Part shown: positions 34,514 through 43,435 of the stretch, piece by piece
How the letters are laid out: each line of letters begins with the position of its first letter
Numbering within the stretch: the first letter of the stretch is position 1
Origin: Herbidospora solisilvae
GTDB taxonomy: Bacteria > Actinomycetota > Actinomycetes > Streptosporangiales > Streptosporangiaceae
Length of the DNA: 64,000 bases
Reading direction: 5' to 3'
Assembly: GCF_009901565.1 (NCBI RefSeq)
Contig: NZ_WXEW01000001.1
Location: 620,001-684,000, forward strand
Notes under the pieces: generated by a model
What the model was told of the DNA's origin: nothing
What the model saw: only the letters and a program-made list of their open reading frames with translations
Databases searched by the model: none
Program-made: the position numbers and the translations under genes

Positions 34514-35680
34514 TTACCAGGCCACGGGGAAGCTCGACAGGCCGTAGACGACGTTGAACGAGCGGAACGCCGGTTCGCCGGCCTCGCGCAGGCCCGGGAA
34601 GCGGTCGAAGAGCGCGGGGAAGGCGATGCGCATCTCCATGCGGGCCAGCGGCGCGCCGATGCAGTGGTGGGCGCCGTAGCCGAAGGCGACGTGGGGCAGG
34701 TCGCGGCGGGTGACGTCGAAGGCGTCGGGGTTCTCGGTCAGCGCGGGGTCGCGGTTGGCGGCCGGGAGGGAGACCACGACGGCGTCGCCCTTCGCGATCG
34801 GGACGCCGCCGATCTCGGTGTCGGCGGCGGCGACCTTGATCGCACCCGAGTGGATGATCGTGAGCCAGCGCAGCAGCTCCTCGACCATGCCGTCGACCTT
34901 CTCCGGGTCCTCGCGGACGAGGGCGAGCTGGTCGGGGTGGCGGAGCAGGGCCAGGGTGCCCAGGCCGATCATGCTGGCGGTCGTCTCGTGCCCGGCGATC
35001 AGCAGCAGCCCGCCGAGGCCGACCAGTTCGGCGTCGGTCACGGCGTCGCCCTGGTCGCGGACCAGCATGCCGAGCAGGTCGTCGCCGGGCTCGACCCGGG
35101 CCCGCGCGACCAGTTCGCCCATGTAGGCGGCCGAGGCCATCTGGGCCTGGCCGCGCGCCTCCGGGGGCTGGTTGAAGTCGAGCAGGGTGGTCGAACGCGC
35201 CTGGAAGTCGGCGCGGTCGGCGTAGGGCACGCCCAGCAGCTCGCAGATGACCAGCGACGGGATCGGGGTGGCGAAGTCGGCCACCAGGTCGGCGGGCGCC
35301 CCGGCCCGCTCCATCGCGTCGAGGTGGTCGGCGACGATCTCGCGCACGCGCGGTTCGAGGCGGCGGATGCGGCGCATCGTGAACTCGGGCGTGAGCATGC
35401 GGCGTAAGCGGGTGTGGTCGGGCGGGTCCAGCATCAGCAACGCGCCGGCCTTGAGGCGTCTGGCCTGTTCCTCGCTCATCGGCGGGATGTTGATGCCGTG
35501 GCCGTAGCTGAACAGCTCGGCGTTCCTGAGCACGTCGCGCACGTCGTCGTAGCGGGTGACCAGCCAGGCGTCGCGGCCGTAGGGCGTGGGCACCTTGGTC
35601 AGGCCCGGCTCGGCGCGCGCGGCGGCCAGTCCGGGATCGGGGTCGAAGCCCTGGCGGCGCATATGGAGGGGCAGCGTCAT
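34514..35680 (-). CDS. cytochrome P450
   Basis: 388 residues. The I-helix oxygen motif is 'LLIAGHETTASMIG', the ExxR is in 'ELLRWLTI', and the heme loop is 'FGYGAHHCIGAPLAR' with the axial Cys. 'MLDPPDHTRLRRMLTPEFT' is the usual C-helix region of actinobacterial class I enzymes. ATG at 35680 follows AGGAG; a longer in-frame reading adds 78 residues unlike the family. No ferredoxin gene is adjacent, so redox partners must be encoded elsewhere. Substrate unknown. Confidence 0.92.
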   Translation of the reverse strand: MTLPLHMRRQGFDPDPGLAAARAEPGLTKVPTPYGRDAWLVTRYDDVRDVLRNAELFSYGHGINIPPMSEEQARRLKAGALLMLDPPDHTRLRRMLTPEFTMRRIRRLEPRVREIVADHLDAMERAGAPADLVADFATPIPSLVICELLGVPYADRADFQARSTTLLDFNQPPEARGQAQMASAAYMGELVARARVEPGDDLLGMLVRDQGDAVTDAELVGLGGLLLIAGHETTASMIGLGTLALLRHPDQLALVREDPEKVDGMVEELLRWLTIIHSGAIKVAAADTEIGGVPIAKGDAVVVSLPAANRDPALTENPDAFDVTRRDLPHVAFGYGAHHCIGAPLARMEMRIAFPALFDRFPGLREAGEPAFRSFNVVYGLSSFPVAW

Positions 35681-35861
35681 GGAATCTCCTGAGGAAGATC
35701 GGCTTACCCAGCAAGATCCCGCCCCGTCGCGCGCGGCGCAACCTTCCAGGAAAAGGCGGGCTTGACGATCGATTGGTGCGCAGCGGCGCCCCGCTTCAGC
35801 GGGGGCCCGGTCTTCATCGGATCTACTGACCAAAAGGTGGGGATATGTCCGATTAGCCCGC

Positions 35862-37529
35862 GTGAGAATGAGAGGTATGGCGACGGACGGCGCACGTCCC
35901 GGATCGCCGGGCATGCGGCTGGGCGAACTCCTCTCTGACCTCCGGACGGAGCGCGATGCCGCGCTGGCCGGCCGTGACCGGGTCCGCGACCTCGTCGAGG
36001 CGGTGGCCTCGGTGGGCCGTGACCTCCATCCCGAGATCGTGCTCCAGCGGGTCGTGACGGCCGCGACCGAGCTCGTCGACGCCCGCTACGGCGCCCTCCA
36101 CGTCGCCGGGGAGGACCGCCCTCCGGTGGAGCACGTGCCGGCCGGCGAGGAGGAGACCGCCCGGATGGGGCACTGCTCCCTGGGCCGCGACCCGCTGGGC
36201 CGGGTGATGCGGGACGCCCGGCCGCTGCGGCTGGCCCGGGTTCCCGGGCGCCCTCCGGCGGACTCCTTCCTCGGCGTCCCGCTGAGAGTCGGCGACGAGC
36301 TCTTCGGCGCCCTCTGCCTGATCGGCAAGCGCGGCGACGCCGACTTCGACCAGGACGACGAGGACCTCATCGTCGCCCTGGCCACGGCGGCCGGGACGGC
36401 CATCGGGAACGCGCGCCTCTACGAGGTGGCCCACAACCTGGGCGTCCGGCTCCAGGCCGGCTCCGACATGACCACGCGCCTGCTGTCCGGCGAGGGCCCG
36501 GGAGACGTGCTGGCCCAGCTCACCAGACGGATGCGGGAGATCGCCGACTCCGACACCGCCCTGGTCTTCTTCCCCGTGGAGGGCGGCACGACGTTGCGCG
36601 CGCTGATCTCCGAGGGGGTCGGCGGACTGGCCGGCGGCGAGGTCGGGGCCGACTCGTCCCTCGCGGGCCTGGCCCTGCGGACCGGGGACGCGGTCGTGGT
36701 CGACGACCTGGTCGGCGGCGGATACGAGACGATCAGGAACGTGCCCATCGGCCCGGCCGCCGCGGTGCCGCTGATCTCGGCGGGGTCGACGCACGGCGTG
36801 CTGGTCCTCGGAAAGTGGTCGGGCCGGGTCCCGTTCGCCCCGTGCACGCTGCGGATGATCAGGTCGTGCGCGGCCCAGGCCGCGGGGGCCCTCGAACTCG
36901 CCAAGGCCCGGCTCGACGCCGAGCGGCTCCACACCCTGGAAGACCGCGACCGGATCGCGCGGGACCTGCACGACGTGGTGATCCAGCGCCTGTTCGCGGT
37001 GGCGATGACGCTCATGAGCACGGTCCGGCTGGTGGACCATCCCGAGGCGCGGGGCCGGGTGCGGCACTCGGTCGACGAGCTGGACGAGACCATCCGGCAG
37101 ATCCGGGCCACCGTCTTCGCCCTCCAGGGTCCCCGTGCCCTCGGCGAGTCGGGGCTGCGGGCCCGCGTCGCGGAACTGGTGGACGACACGTACGGGGACC
37201 TGGGATTCCGGCCCGTGCTGCGGCTGGACGGGCAGCTCGACTACGGCGTGCCCGACGACGTCGCCGAGCAGGTGCTCGCCGTGCTCCACGAGGCGCTGTC
37301 GAACGTGGCCCGGCACGCCGGGGCCGGGCACGTCTGGGTGTCGCTGGAGCAGAGCGGCGGGCAGGTGACGCTGGTGGTCGAGGACGACGGCGTCGGGCTC
37401 CCTCCCGGCGGGCGGCGCAGCGGGCTGCGCAACCTCGAGAGGCGCGCGGGCGACCTGGGCGGCTCCTTCGAGGTGGGACCGCGCCGGGGCGGGGGCACCC
37501 GCATGCTGTGGCGCGTGCCGGTCAGCTGA
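35862..37529 (+). CDS. devS: DevS/DosT-like GAF sensor histidine kinase
   Basis: 555 residues from GTG 35862 (ATG 35868 or 35877 also possible). Two GAF domains (about 55-195 and 210-345) precede a HisKA_3 domain with His370 in 'RDRIARDLHDVVIQRLFAV' and an HATPase domain ('ALSNVARHAGAGHVW', 'DDGVGLPPGG'). This order and the DHp motif match mycobacterial DevS/DosT. From memory, DevS His149, the heme ligand, lies just before 'TFLGVP'; here that stretch is 'PGRPPADSFLGVP' with Arg in its place, so heme gas sensing is doubtful. It is convergent with devR, overlapping by 8 bases. Confidence 0.85.
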   Translation: MRMRGMATDGARPGSPGMRLGELLSDLRTERDAALAGRDRVRDLVEAVASVGRDLHPEIVLQRVVTAATELVDARYGALHVAGEDRPPVEHVPAGEEETARMGHCSLGRDPLGRVMRDARPLRLARVPGRPPADSFLGVPLRVGDELFGALCLIGKRGDADFDQDDEDLIVALATAAGTAIGNARLYEVAHNLGVRLQAGSDMTTRLLSGEGPGDVLAQLTRRMREIADSDTALVFFPVEGGTTLRALISEGVGGLAGGEVGADSSLAGLALRTGDAVVVDDLVGGGYETIRNVPIGPAAAVPLISAGSTHGVLVLGKWSGRVPFAPCTLRMIRSCAAQAAGALELAKARLDAERLHTLEDRDRIARDLHDVVIQRLFAVAMTLMSTVRLVDHPEARGRVRHSVDELDETIRQIRATVFALQGPRALGESGLRARVAELVDDTYGDLGFRPVLRLDGQLDYGVPDDVAEQVLAVLHEALSNVARHAGAGHVWVSLEQSGGQVTLVVEDDGVGLPPGGRRSGLRNLERRAGDLGGSFEVGPRRGGGTRMLWRVPVS

Positions 37530-38163
37530 CCCCGTCGCCCCGCAGGCGCGCGGCGTAGACGGCGGCCTGGGTGCGGCGGCGCATGCCGAGTTTGCCGAGC
37601 AGGCGGGAGACGTGGTTCTTGACCGTCTTCTCGGCCAGGAACATCTCTTCACCGATCTGGCGGTTGGTCATGCCCTCGACGACGTACTCCAGGATGCGCC
37701 GCTCCTGGTCGGTCAGCACGGCGAGCGGGTCCTTGCGCGCGGCGTCGTCGCGCAGCCGCCGCACCATCGTGCGGGTGACCTGCGGGTCGAGGAGGGACCG
37801 GCCGCCTGCGACGGTGCGCACCGCGCCCACCAGGTCGGATCCGTGGATCTGCTTGAGCACGTAGCCGGCGGCGCCGGCCATCACGGCCTGGAACAGGGCG
37901 TCGTCGTCGGCGAAGGAGGTCAGCATCAGGCAGGGCAGATCGGGGCTGCGGCTGCGGACCTCGCGGCAGACGTCGACACCGTTGCCGTCGGGCAGGCGGA
38001 CGTCGAGGATGGCCACGTCGGGCCGGAGGGCGGAGATGCGCGTGATCGCCGACGCCACGGTCCCGGCCTCGCCGACGACGCGGATGTCCTCCTCGGACTC
38101 CAGCAGGACGGCCACCCCGCGCCGCACCACTTCATGATCGTCGACGATGAATACGCGAATCAT
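37522..38163 (-). CDS. devR: DevR/DosR-like NarL-family response regulator
   Basis: 213 residues (family usually about 217). The receiver begins 'MIRVFIVDDHEVVRRG' and carries Asp54 in 'VAILDVRLPDGNG', the same number as in M. tuberculosis DosR. The LuxR-type helix-turn-helix includes 'MFLAEKTVKNHVSRLLGKLGM', cut here to its recognition part 'EKTVKNHVSRLL'. Close agreement over the whole length supports orthology. ATG at 38163 follows AAAGGT. Two DosR-type boxes lie in its own promoter region, so it probably controls itself and the divergent stress protein. Confidence 0.9.
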   Translation of the reverse strand: MIRVFIVDDHEVVRRGVAVLLESEEDIRVVGEAGTVASAITRISALRPDVAILDVRLPDGNGVDVCREVRSRSPDLPCLMLTSFADDDALFQAVMAGAAGYVLKQIHGSDLVGAVRTVAGGRSLLDPQVTRTMVRRLRDDAARKDPLAVLTDQERRILEYVVEGMTNRQIGEEMFLAEKTVKNHVSRLLGKLGMRRRTQAAVYAARLRGDGVS

Positions 38164-38199
38164 ACCTTTGACGCTATTCACCCGAAATCTTCCCAGATA

Positions 38200-38214
38200 G
38201 GGACCAAAGTCCCC
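38200..38214. promoter_or_regulatory. DosR-type box 1
   Basis: GGGACCAAAGTCCCC matches the core of the known DosR palindrome (GGGACTWWAGTCCC). It lies about 40 bases upstream of the devR start on one side and 28 bases from box 2, so the centres are nearly three helical turns apart. Confidence 0.75.
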
Positions 38215-38227
38215 ATTTGTGTAGTTA

Positions 38228-38241
38228 GGGACTTTCGTCCC
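38228..38241. promoter_or_regulatory. DosR-type box 2 at the stress-protein promoter
   Basis: GGGACTTTCGTCCC is a near-perfect palindrome of the DosR form. It directly abuts TATAGA (about 38242-38247), a -10-like element for the plus-strand stress gene, so the box occupies the -35 position as in activated DosR promoters. Confidence 0.75.
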
Positions 38242-38300
38242 TATAGATCTACCCGGCTCAGACGTTGTCATGGGAAACCGGGAGAACACCAAGGGGAGAG

Positions 38301-39149
38301 ATGAAGGTCGTAACAGTCGGAGTGGACGGCTCGCCCAACTCGCTCGCGGCCGTCGAATGGGCCGCGGACGACGCCGCCCGGCGGGGCGCCTGGTTGCGCG
38401 TCGTCCACGTGGTCGACCGGTCTCCGTACCGGTTCGTGCACTCCCTCGAACTCGAGAGCCAGATCGCCAAGGTGAGCGGCCAGATCATGACCGAGGCCGA
38501 GAGGACCGCGCGGCACCGGCGTCCCGGTCTCGGGATGCGCCTGGAGCACATCGAGGGCCGCCCGGCCGAGGTGCTCCGCCGGCTGGCCGCCGAGTCCTCC
38601 GGGCTCGTGCTGGGCAGCCGGGGCATGAGCCGCACCGCCGGCGGCATCCTCGGGTCGGTCAGCACGCAGGTGGCCGGGCACGCCACCGGGCCGGTGGTGA
38701 TCGTGCGCGACCGGCCGGCCGAGCGCGTCGGCGAGGTCGTGATCGGCCTGGACGACTCGGCCGACTGCCAGCGCCCGATCTCCTACGCCTTCGAGCAGGC
38801 GGCCCTGCATCACGCCGAGATCCGCGCCCTGCACGCCTGGAGCCTCCCCGGGCACTCCTACGCCCCGGAGGTCGACTACGACATCAACGCCGTCCGGGCG
38901 CGTCAGCGGGCCGTCGCGGCCGGCCTGCTGGACCGGCACCGGAGGAGGTATCCGGCCCTGCCGGTCGTCGACGACCTGCGCTCCGCGCATCCGGTCGAGG
39001 CGCTGGTCGACGCGTCGCTGAGGGCCGGCCTCCTCGTGGTCGGCTCACACGGCCGGTCGGGGTCGATGGTCATGGGGTCGGTCAGCCGCCGGGTGCTCCG
39101 GCACGCGCACTGCCCGATCGCGGTGGTCCGCCCGTGCACGCGGCACTGA
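38301..39149 (+). CDS. tandem universal stress protein
   Basis: 282 residues with two UspA domains. Each ends with the ATP-binding pattern GxxG-x9-G(S/T): 'GSRGMSRTAGGILGSVS' and 'GSHGRSGSMVMGSVSRR'. The N-terminus 'VTVGVDGSPNSLAAVEWA' is typical. ATG at 38301 follows AAGGGGAGAG. Such two-domain USPs are core members of the DosR dormancy regulon in mycobacteria, and the two boxes upstream support the same control here. Confidence 0.92.
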   Translation: MKVVTVGVDGSPNSLAAVEWAADDAARRGAWLRVVHVVDRSPYRFVHSLELESQIAKVSGQIMTEAERTARHRRPGLGMRLEHIEGRPAEVLRRLAAESSGLVLGSRGMSRTAGGILGSVSTQVAGHATGPVVIVRDRPAERVGEVVIGLDDSADCQRPISYAFEQAALHHAEIRALHAWSLPGHSYAPEVDYDINAVRARQRAVAAGLLDRHRRRYPALPVVDDLRSAHPVEALVDASLRAGLLVVGSHGRSGSMVMGSVSRRVLRHAHCPIAVVRPCTRH

Positions 39150-39172
39150 GGTTTCGATCTGGTTTCGAAGTC

Positions 39173-39225
39173 TTGACAGTGTCCGCCTGAGCAGCCATAT
39201 TTCGGGACTAACTTTACCAATAAAG
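39173..39225 (+). promoter_or_regulatory. promoter and ROK-type operator of the cycloalternan operon
   Basis: TTGACA (39173-39178), 17 bases, then CATATT (39196-39201) form a strong promoter with transcription starting near 39208. The inverted repeat CTTTA-CCAA-TAAAG (39212-39225) sits just after the predicted start, as expected for autorepression by the ROK regulator encoded by the first gene. Confidence 0.65.
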
Positions 39226-39237
39226 AAAGTGAGCCCG

Positions 39238-40419
39238 ATGGCTGCGACCGATCGCGGCGATCTCACCCGGACGGCGATCCTGGCCCTGCTCGGCACGGTC
39301 GGGCCGCTCAGCCGCACCGAGATCGCCAAGGAGCTGGACCTCTCCCCCGCGACGGTCACCCAGCTCACCAAGGCGCTCATGGCGGCGGGCATGCTGGAGG
39401 AGCTCGACCTCCAGCCGTCGCGCGGCGGCCGCCCCGCCCAGCGCCTGGGCCTCGCCGGCACGGCGGGCCGGGCCCTCGGGGTGAAGGTGACCGCCGAACA
39501 CCTGGTCATCGTCGAGGTCCGCCTCGACGGCGAGGTCCTCGGCTCCTGGGAGACCCCCTTCGACCCCTCCGCCCCCGACGCGCTGGGCGACCTGGCCGAG
39601 GCCGTCGCCGACGTGCTGGACAAGGTGCCGCCGCTGCTGGGCGTCGGGGTCTGCGTCCCCGGCGGCGTCGACGACCAGGCCGTCGGCACCTGCGACGCGC
39701 CCACGCTGGGCTGGCGGGCCATGCCGGTGGGCGAGCGGCTGCGCCGCCGCCTCAAGCTGCCCGTCCTGCTGGAGAACGACGTCAACGCGCTGGCGGTGGC
39801 CGAGCGCCTCTACGGCCGGGGCCGCACCCACCGCGACTTCCTGGTCCTCACGATCGGCCGCGGCGTGGGCGCCGCGATCGTCGCCGACGGGCGGGTCTAC
39901 CGGGGCGCGCGCGGCGGCGCGGGCGAGTTCGGGCACGTGCCGGTCGCCGTGGACGGACCGCTGTGCGGCTGCGGGGCCCACGGCTGCCTCGAGGCCGTCG
40001 TCGGCGCGACCGGCCTCGTGGCCGCCGCCCGGGCCCGGGGGCTCGCCGTGGCCACGGTCGACGACCTGGGCGCCCTGGCCTCCCACGACGCGACCGCCCG
40101 CGAGGTCTTCGCCGAGGCCGGCGCGATCCTGGGCCGGACGACCGCCGGGTTGATAAACGTCGTCGACCCCGAGGTGGTCGTGGTCCTCGGCGAGGGCACC
40201 GCCCACTGGGAGCACTGGCGCGCGGGCTTCGACACGGCGGTCCGCCGCCAGCTCATGCCCGGCCGCCGCGACATCGAGATCGAGGTCGAGAGCTGGGACG
40301 ACACCTCCTGGGCCCAGGGCGCGGCGGCGCTGGTGCTCGCGACCCCCTTCGACACCGAGGGCGCTGCGGGCGAGCAGGGCCGCATGGTCAGGGCCCGGCT
40401 GATAGGAGCCGCCCCGTGA
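39238..40419 (+). CDS. ROK-family transcriptional regulator
   Basis: 393 residues. A winged helix-turn-helix is at the N-terminus ('LSRTEIAKELDLSPATVTQL'). The ROK sugar domain follows with 'LENDVNALAVAERLYG' and the zinc motif 'CGCGAHGCLEAV'. The phosphate-binding DxGxT of ROK kinases is replaced ('LGVKVTAEH'), so this is a repressor rather than a kinase. ATG at 39238 is chosen with AAGTGAG upstream (GTG 39229 is an alternative). It heads the eight-gene operon and overlaps the first permease gene by GTGA. The ligand is probably isomaltose, glucose or a related product (inference). Confidence 0.88.
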   Translation: MAATDRGDLTRTAILALLGTVGPLSRTEIAKELDLSPATVTQLTKALMAAGMLEELDLQPSRGGRPAQRLGLAGTAGRALGVKVTAEHLVIVEVRLDGEVLGSWETPFDPSAPDALGDLAEAVADVLDKVPPLLGVGVCVPGGVDDQAVGTCDAPTLGWRAMPVGERLRRRLKLPVLLENDVNALAVAERLYGRGRTHRDFLVLTIGRGVGAAIVADGRVYRGARGGAGEFGHVPVAVDGPLCGCGAHGCLEAVVGATGLVAAARARGLAVATVDDLGALASHDATAREVFAEAGAILGRTTAGLINVVDPEVVVVLGEGTAHWEHWRAGFDTAVRRQLMPGRRDIEIEVESWDDTSWAQGAAALVLATPFDTEGAAGEQGRMVRARLIGAAP

Positions 40420-41345
40420 CCCTCACCGAGACCCCGCCGAAGGCCCCCGCCCGGCAGCCCGTCCGGCCGCCGAGAAAGCGGCTCCGGTACGCCCTCACCG
40501 TCGCCGTCTTCCTGCTCCCGAGCGCCGTCCCGCTGCTGCTGTTCACGCTCATCCCGATGGCCGGGTCGCTCTGGACCTCGCTGCACGAGTGGAACCTGAT
40601 CACGCCGATGAAGTGGGTCGGCCTGGACAACTACGCCCGCCTGCTGGCCAGTGAGGAGACCCGGGCGGCGTTCGGCCACACGCTCTACTTCATCGCCGGT
40701 TACCTGCCGCTCGTCTACGCGGGCGGCCTCGGCCTGGCGATGCTGCTCAACCGGGCCATGCGGGGCCGCGACGTCTTCCGGGCGATCTACTTCCTCCCCG
40801 TCGTCACCTCGTGGGTGGTCGTGGCGCTGTTGTGGAAGTGGCTGCTCAACCCGGCCTCGGGGATCGTCAACTGGGCGATCGGCCTGATCGGCCTGGAGGG
40901 CCCCGGCTGGTGGACCGACCCCGGCTGGGCGATGCCCTCGATCATCCTCGCCTCGGCCTGGAAGGACCTCGGCTTCGTGATGATCATCCTGCTCGCGGGG
41001 CTGCAGGCCATCCCGAAGGAGTACGTCGAGGCCGCCCGGGTCGACGGCGCGAACGCCTGGCAGCGCTTCCGGCGCATCACCCTCCCGCTGCTGTCGCCCA
41101 GCACGTTCTTCGTCGTCGTCATCTCGCTGATCAACGGGTTCCAGGTCTTCGACCAGGTCCACGTCATGACCGGCGGCGGACCGGCCGGCGCGACCCAGGT
41201 CGTCGTCGAGCAGGTCTACAACCTGACCTTCAAGTACGGCCGCGCCGGCGAGGCGTCCGCCCTGTCGTGGCTGCTGTTCGCGGTCGTGCTGGTGGTCACG
41301 CTGATCCAGGTCCGGGGCCAGCGCCGGTGGGTGAACTATGGCTAA
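40416..41345 (+). CDS. carbohydrate ABC transporter permease, MalF-like
   Basis: 309 residues, six helices after a Pro/Arg-rich cytosolic start. The ABC permease loop is 'EYVEAARVDGANAWQRFRRITLP' in its conserved EAA form (EAARVDGA). GTG at 40416 has AGGAG upstream and overlaps the regulator stop. It pairs with the next gene to import an oligosaccharide delivered by the binding protein at 42164; the enzymes downstream indicate cycloalternan. Confidence 0.9.
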   Translation: MTLTETPPKAPARQPVRPPRKRLRYALTVAVFLLPSAVPLLLFTLIPMAGSLWTSLHEWNLITPMKWVGLDNYARLLASEETRAAFGHTLYFIAGYLPLVYAGGLGLAMLLNRAMRGRDVFRAIYFLPVVTSWVVVALLWKWLLNPASGIVNWAIGLIGLEGPGWWTDPGWAMPSIILASAWKDLGFVMIILLAGLQAIPKEYVEAARVDGANAWQRFRRITLPLLSPSTFFVVVISLINGFQVFDQVHVMTGGGPAGATQVVVEQVYNLTFKYGRAGEASALSWLLFAVVLVVTLIQVRGQRRWVNYG

Positions 41346-42144
41346 AGCAGGAAAGTACGTCGTCGTCGTGCTCGGCGCCCTGGTCATGCTGTTCCCGTTC
41401 GCCTGGGCGGTGATCACGTCGCTCACCCCCTCGGGGGCGGTGCTGCAGACCCCGCCCGACTTCACCCCCGACGGCGCGGGCCTCGGCGCCTACGAACGGC
41501 TGCTGGAGACCATGCCGTTCTGGCGGATCATGTTCAACAGCCTCTGGATCGCCGTCGCCTCGACCGTGTTCCAGCTGGTCACCAGCTCGATGGCGGCCTA
41601 CGCCTTCGCGCGGTTGCCGTTCCCCGGCCGGGGCGCGCTGTTCGCCGTCTACCTGGCGACGCTGATGGTGCCGCTGCAGGTCCTGGTCGTGCCGCTGTTC
41701 ATCGAGATGCGGACGTTCAACCTCACCGACACCTACTTCGCGGTGCTGGCCCCGACGATCGCCTCGGCGTTCGGCGTGTTCCTGCTGCGGCAGGCCGTCC
41801 AGCAGGTGCCGAAGGAGTTCGACGAGGCGGCCGTGCTCGACGGGGCCGGGCACTTCCGGATCTTCGCCCTGGTCGTGCTGCCGCTGATCCGCCCGGCCCT
41901 CGCCACGTTCGCCGTCTTCGGGTTCATGGCGAGCTGGAACAGCTACCTGTGGCCGCTGGTGATCATCAGGTCGCCCGAGTTCATGACCCTCCCGCTGGGC
42001 CTGGCCAACCTGCACGGCCAGTTCACCACCGAATGGAACGTCGTGATGGCCGGGTCGGTCGTCAGCGTCGTCCCGATCCTCGTCCTCTACCTCTTCGCCC
42101 AGAAGCACGTCATCGCGTCCGTGGCCCAGTCAGGGCTGAAATAA
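41338..42144 (+). CDS. carbohydrate ABC transporter permease, MalG-like
   Basis: 268 residues, six helices. The EAA loop is 'EFDEAAVLDGAGHFRIF'. The ATG at 41338 overlaps the previous gene by 8 bases. Together with the upstream permease it forms the membrane channel. No ATPase gene is present in the operon, so a shared MsiK-type ATPase encoded elsewhere probably powers it, as is common in actinomycetes. Confidence 0.9.
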   Translation: MAKAGKYVVVVLGALVMLFPFAWAVITSLTPSGAVLQTPPDFTPDGAGLGAYERLLETMPFWRIMFNSLWIAVASTVFQLVTSSMAAYAFARLPFPGRGALFAVYLATLMVPLQVLVVPLFIEMRTFNLTDTYFAVLAPTIASAFGVFLLRQAVQQVPKEFDEAAVLDGAGHFRIFALVVLPLIRPALATFAVFGFMASWNSYLWPLVIIRSPEFMTLPLGLANLHGQFTTEWNVVMAGSVVSVVPILVLYLFAQKHVIASVAQSGLK

Positions 42145-42163
42145 CAACACGAAGGAACCCCCC

Positions 42164-43423
42164 ATGGCCGGATCAGCCCGGGTCGCCGCGGCGACCCTGA
42201 TCACCGCCCTGCTCGCCACCGCCTGCTCCCAGGGCTCGGCGACCCGTACGGAAGAACCCGCCGCAGGCGGCAAGGTCACCCTGCGCTACTTCACCTTCTC
42301 CGCCGCCCCCGACCACGTGAAGGACCTCGACACGATCGTGGCGGCGTTCGAGAAGGAGAACCCCACGGTCGACGTGCAGGTGGAGACGGCCCCGTACGAC
42401 CAGTACTTCACCAAGCTCCAGACCAGCATCGCCGGCCAGACCGCCCCGGACACCTTCGAGCTCAACTACGAGAACTTCGTCACCTACGCCGGGGCGGGCA
42501 GCCTGCTCGACCTGGGCGCCGCGGGCGGCGACACCGACACCTCCGGCTACGCCACCGAGTCGCTGAACGCCTTCAAGCACGACGGCAAGCAGTTCGCGCT
42601 CCCGGCGTCGTTCTCCACCGTCGTCCTGCTCTACAACAAGGACCTGTTCGAGAAGGCCGGCGTCCCGCTGCCCACCGCCGACTGGACGTGGGCCGACGAG
42701 CAGGCCGCCGCCGAGAAGCTGACCGACAAGGGCGCCAAGGTGTACGGCGACTTCCAGCCGGTGACCTTCTTCGAGTTCTACAAGGCCCTCAAGCAGGCCG
42801 GCGGCGAGTTCATGAGCGGCGGCAAGTCGACGTTCAACAGCCCGCAGGGCGTCAAGGCGGCCAAGTGGCTGGTCGACAAGGTCGGCAAGACGATGCCCAC
42901 TGAGGCCGAGATCGGCGGCACCGCCGACTTCGACACCAACCTGTTCAAGTCGGGCAAGCTCGCGATGTGGCACAACGGCATCTGGCAGTTCGCCGGGCTG
43001 AAGGACGTGCCCTTCGAGTGGGACGTCGTCGTCGAGCCGGGCGACAGCCAGAAGGCCAGCGCCGTGTTCCACAACTCGGTGGCCGCCTCGGCCACGACGA
43101 AGCACCCGCGTGAGGCCTACGCCTGGGCCAAGTTCCTGAGCAGCTCCAACGTGGCCGCGACGACGCGGATCGCCAGCTCGTGGGAGCTGCCGCCGGTGTC
43201 GGACCAGGCCGTGCTCCAGGGCTACCTGAAGGACCCCGTCCCGGCCAACCGCCAGGCCGTCTTCGACTCGCTGAAGAGCATCGCCCTGCCGCCGGTCATC
43301 GCCCGCCAGCAGGAGATGCAGGACGCCGTCACCCAGGAGCTCACCGAGGCCGCGGCCGGCCGTAAGTCGGTCGAAGAGGCCCTGACCGAAGCCGCGTCCA
43401 AGGTCGACGCCCTTCTCGGCTAG
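42164..43423 (+). CDS. oligosaccharide ABC transporter binding lipoprotein
   Basis: 419 residues. The signal ends at 'LLATACSQG', a lipoprotein site. The mature part is a type 2 solute-binding fold: 'TLRYFTFSAAPDHVKDLD', 'IAGQTAPDTFELNYE', 'LPASFSTVVLLYNKDLFEKA' and 'LAMWHNGIWQFAG' (partial motifs). ATG at 42164 follows GAAGGAACCCCCC. By context it should bind the cyclic tetrasaccharide or isomaltosyl sugars. Confidence 0.9.
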   Translation: MAGSARVAAATLITALLATACSQGSATRTEEPAAGGKVTLRYFTFSAAPDHVKDLDTIVAAFEKENPTVDVQVETAPYDQYFTKLQTSIAGQTAPDTFELNYENFVTYAGAGSLLDLGAAGGDTDTSGYATESLNAFKHDGKQFALPASFSTVVLLYNKDLFEKAGVPLPTADWTWADEQAAAEKLTDKGAKVYGDFQPVTFFEFYKALKQAGGEFMSGGKSTFNSPQGVKAAKWLVDKVGKTMPTEAEIGGTADFDTNLFKSGKLAMWHNGIWQFAGLKDVPFEWDVVVEPGDSQKASAVFHNSVAASATTKHPREAYAWAKFLSSSNVAATTRIASSWELPPVSDQAVLQGYLKDPVPANRQAVFDSLKSIALPPVIARQQEMQDAVTQELTEAAAGRKSVEEALTEAASKVDALLG

Positions 43424-43435
43424 GAGACGACCAGC

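Noticed and set aside
34405-34547. Short plus-strand frame after the VWA gene
   Set aside because: It spans the terminator hairpin and the 3' end of the P450 gene and has no coding character.
35839-35850. GGGGATATGTCC before devS as a third DosR box
   Set aside because: The symmetry is partial and the core differs from the consensus at several positions, so it is not supported.
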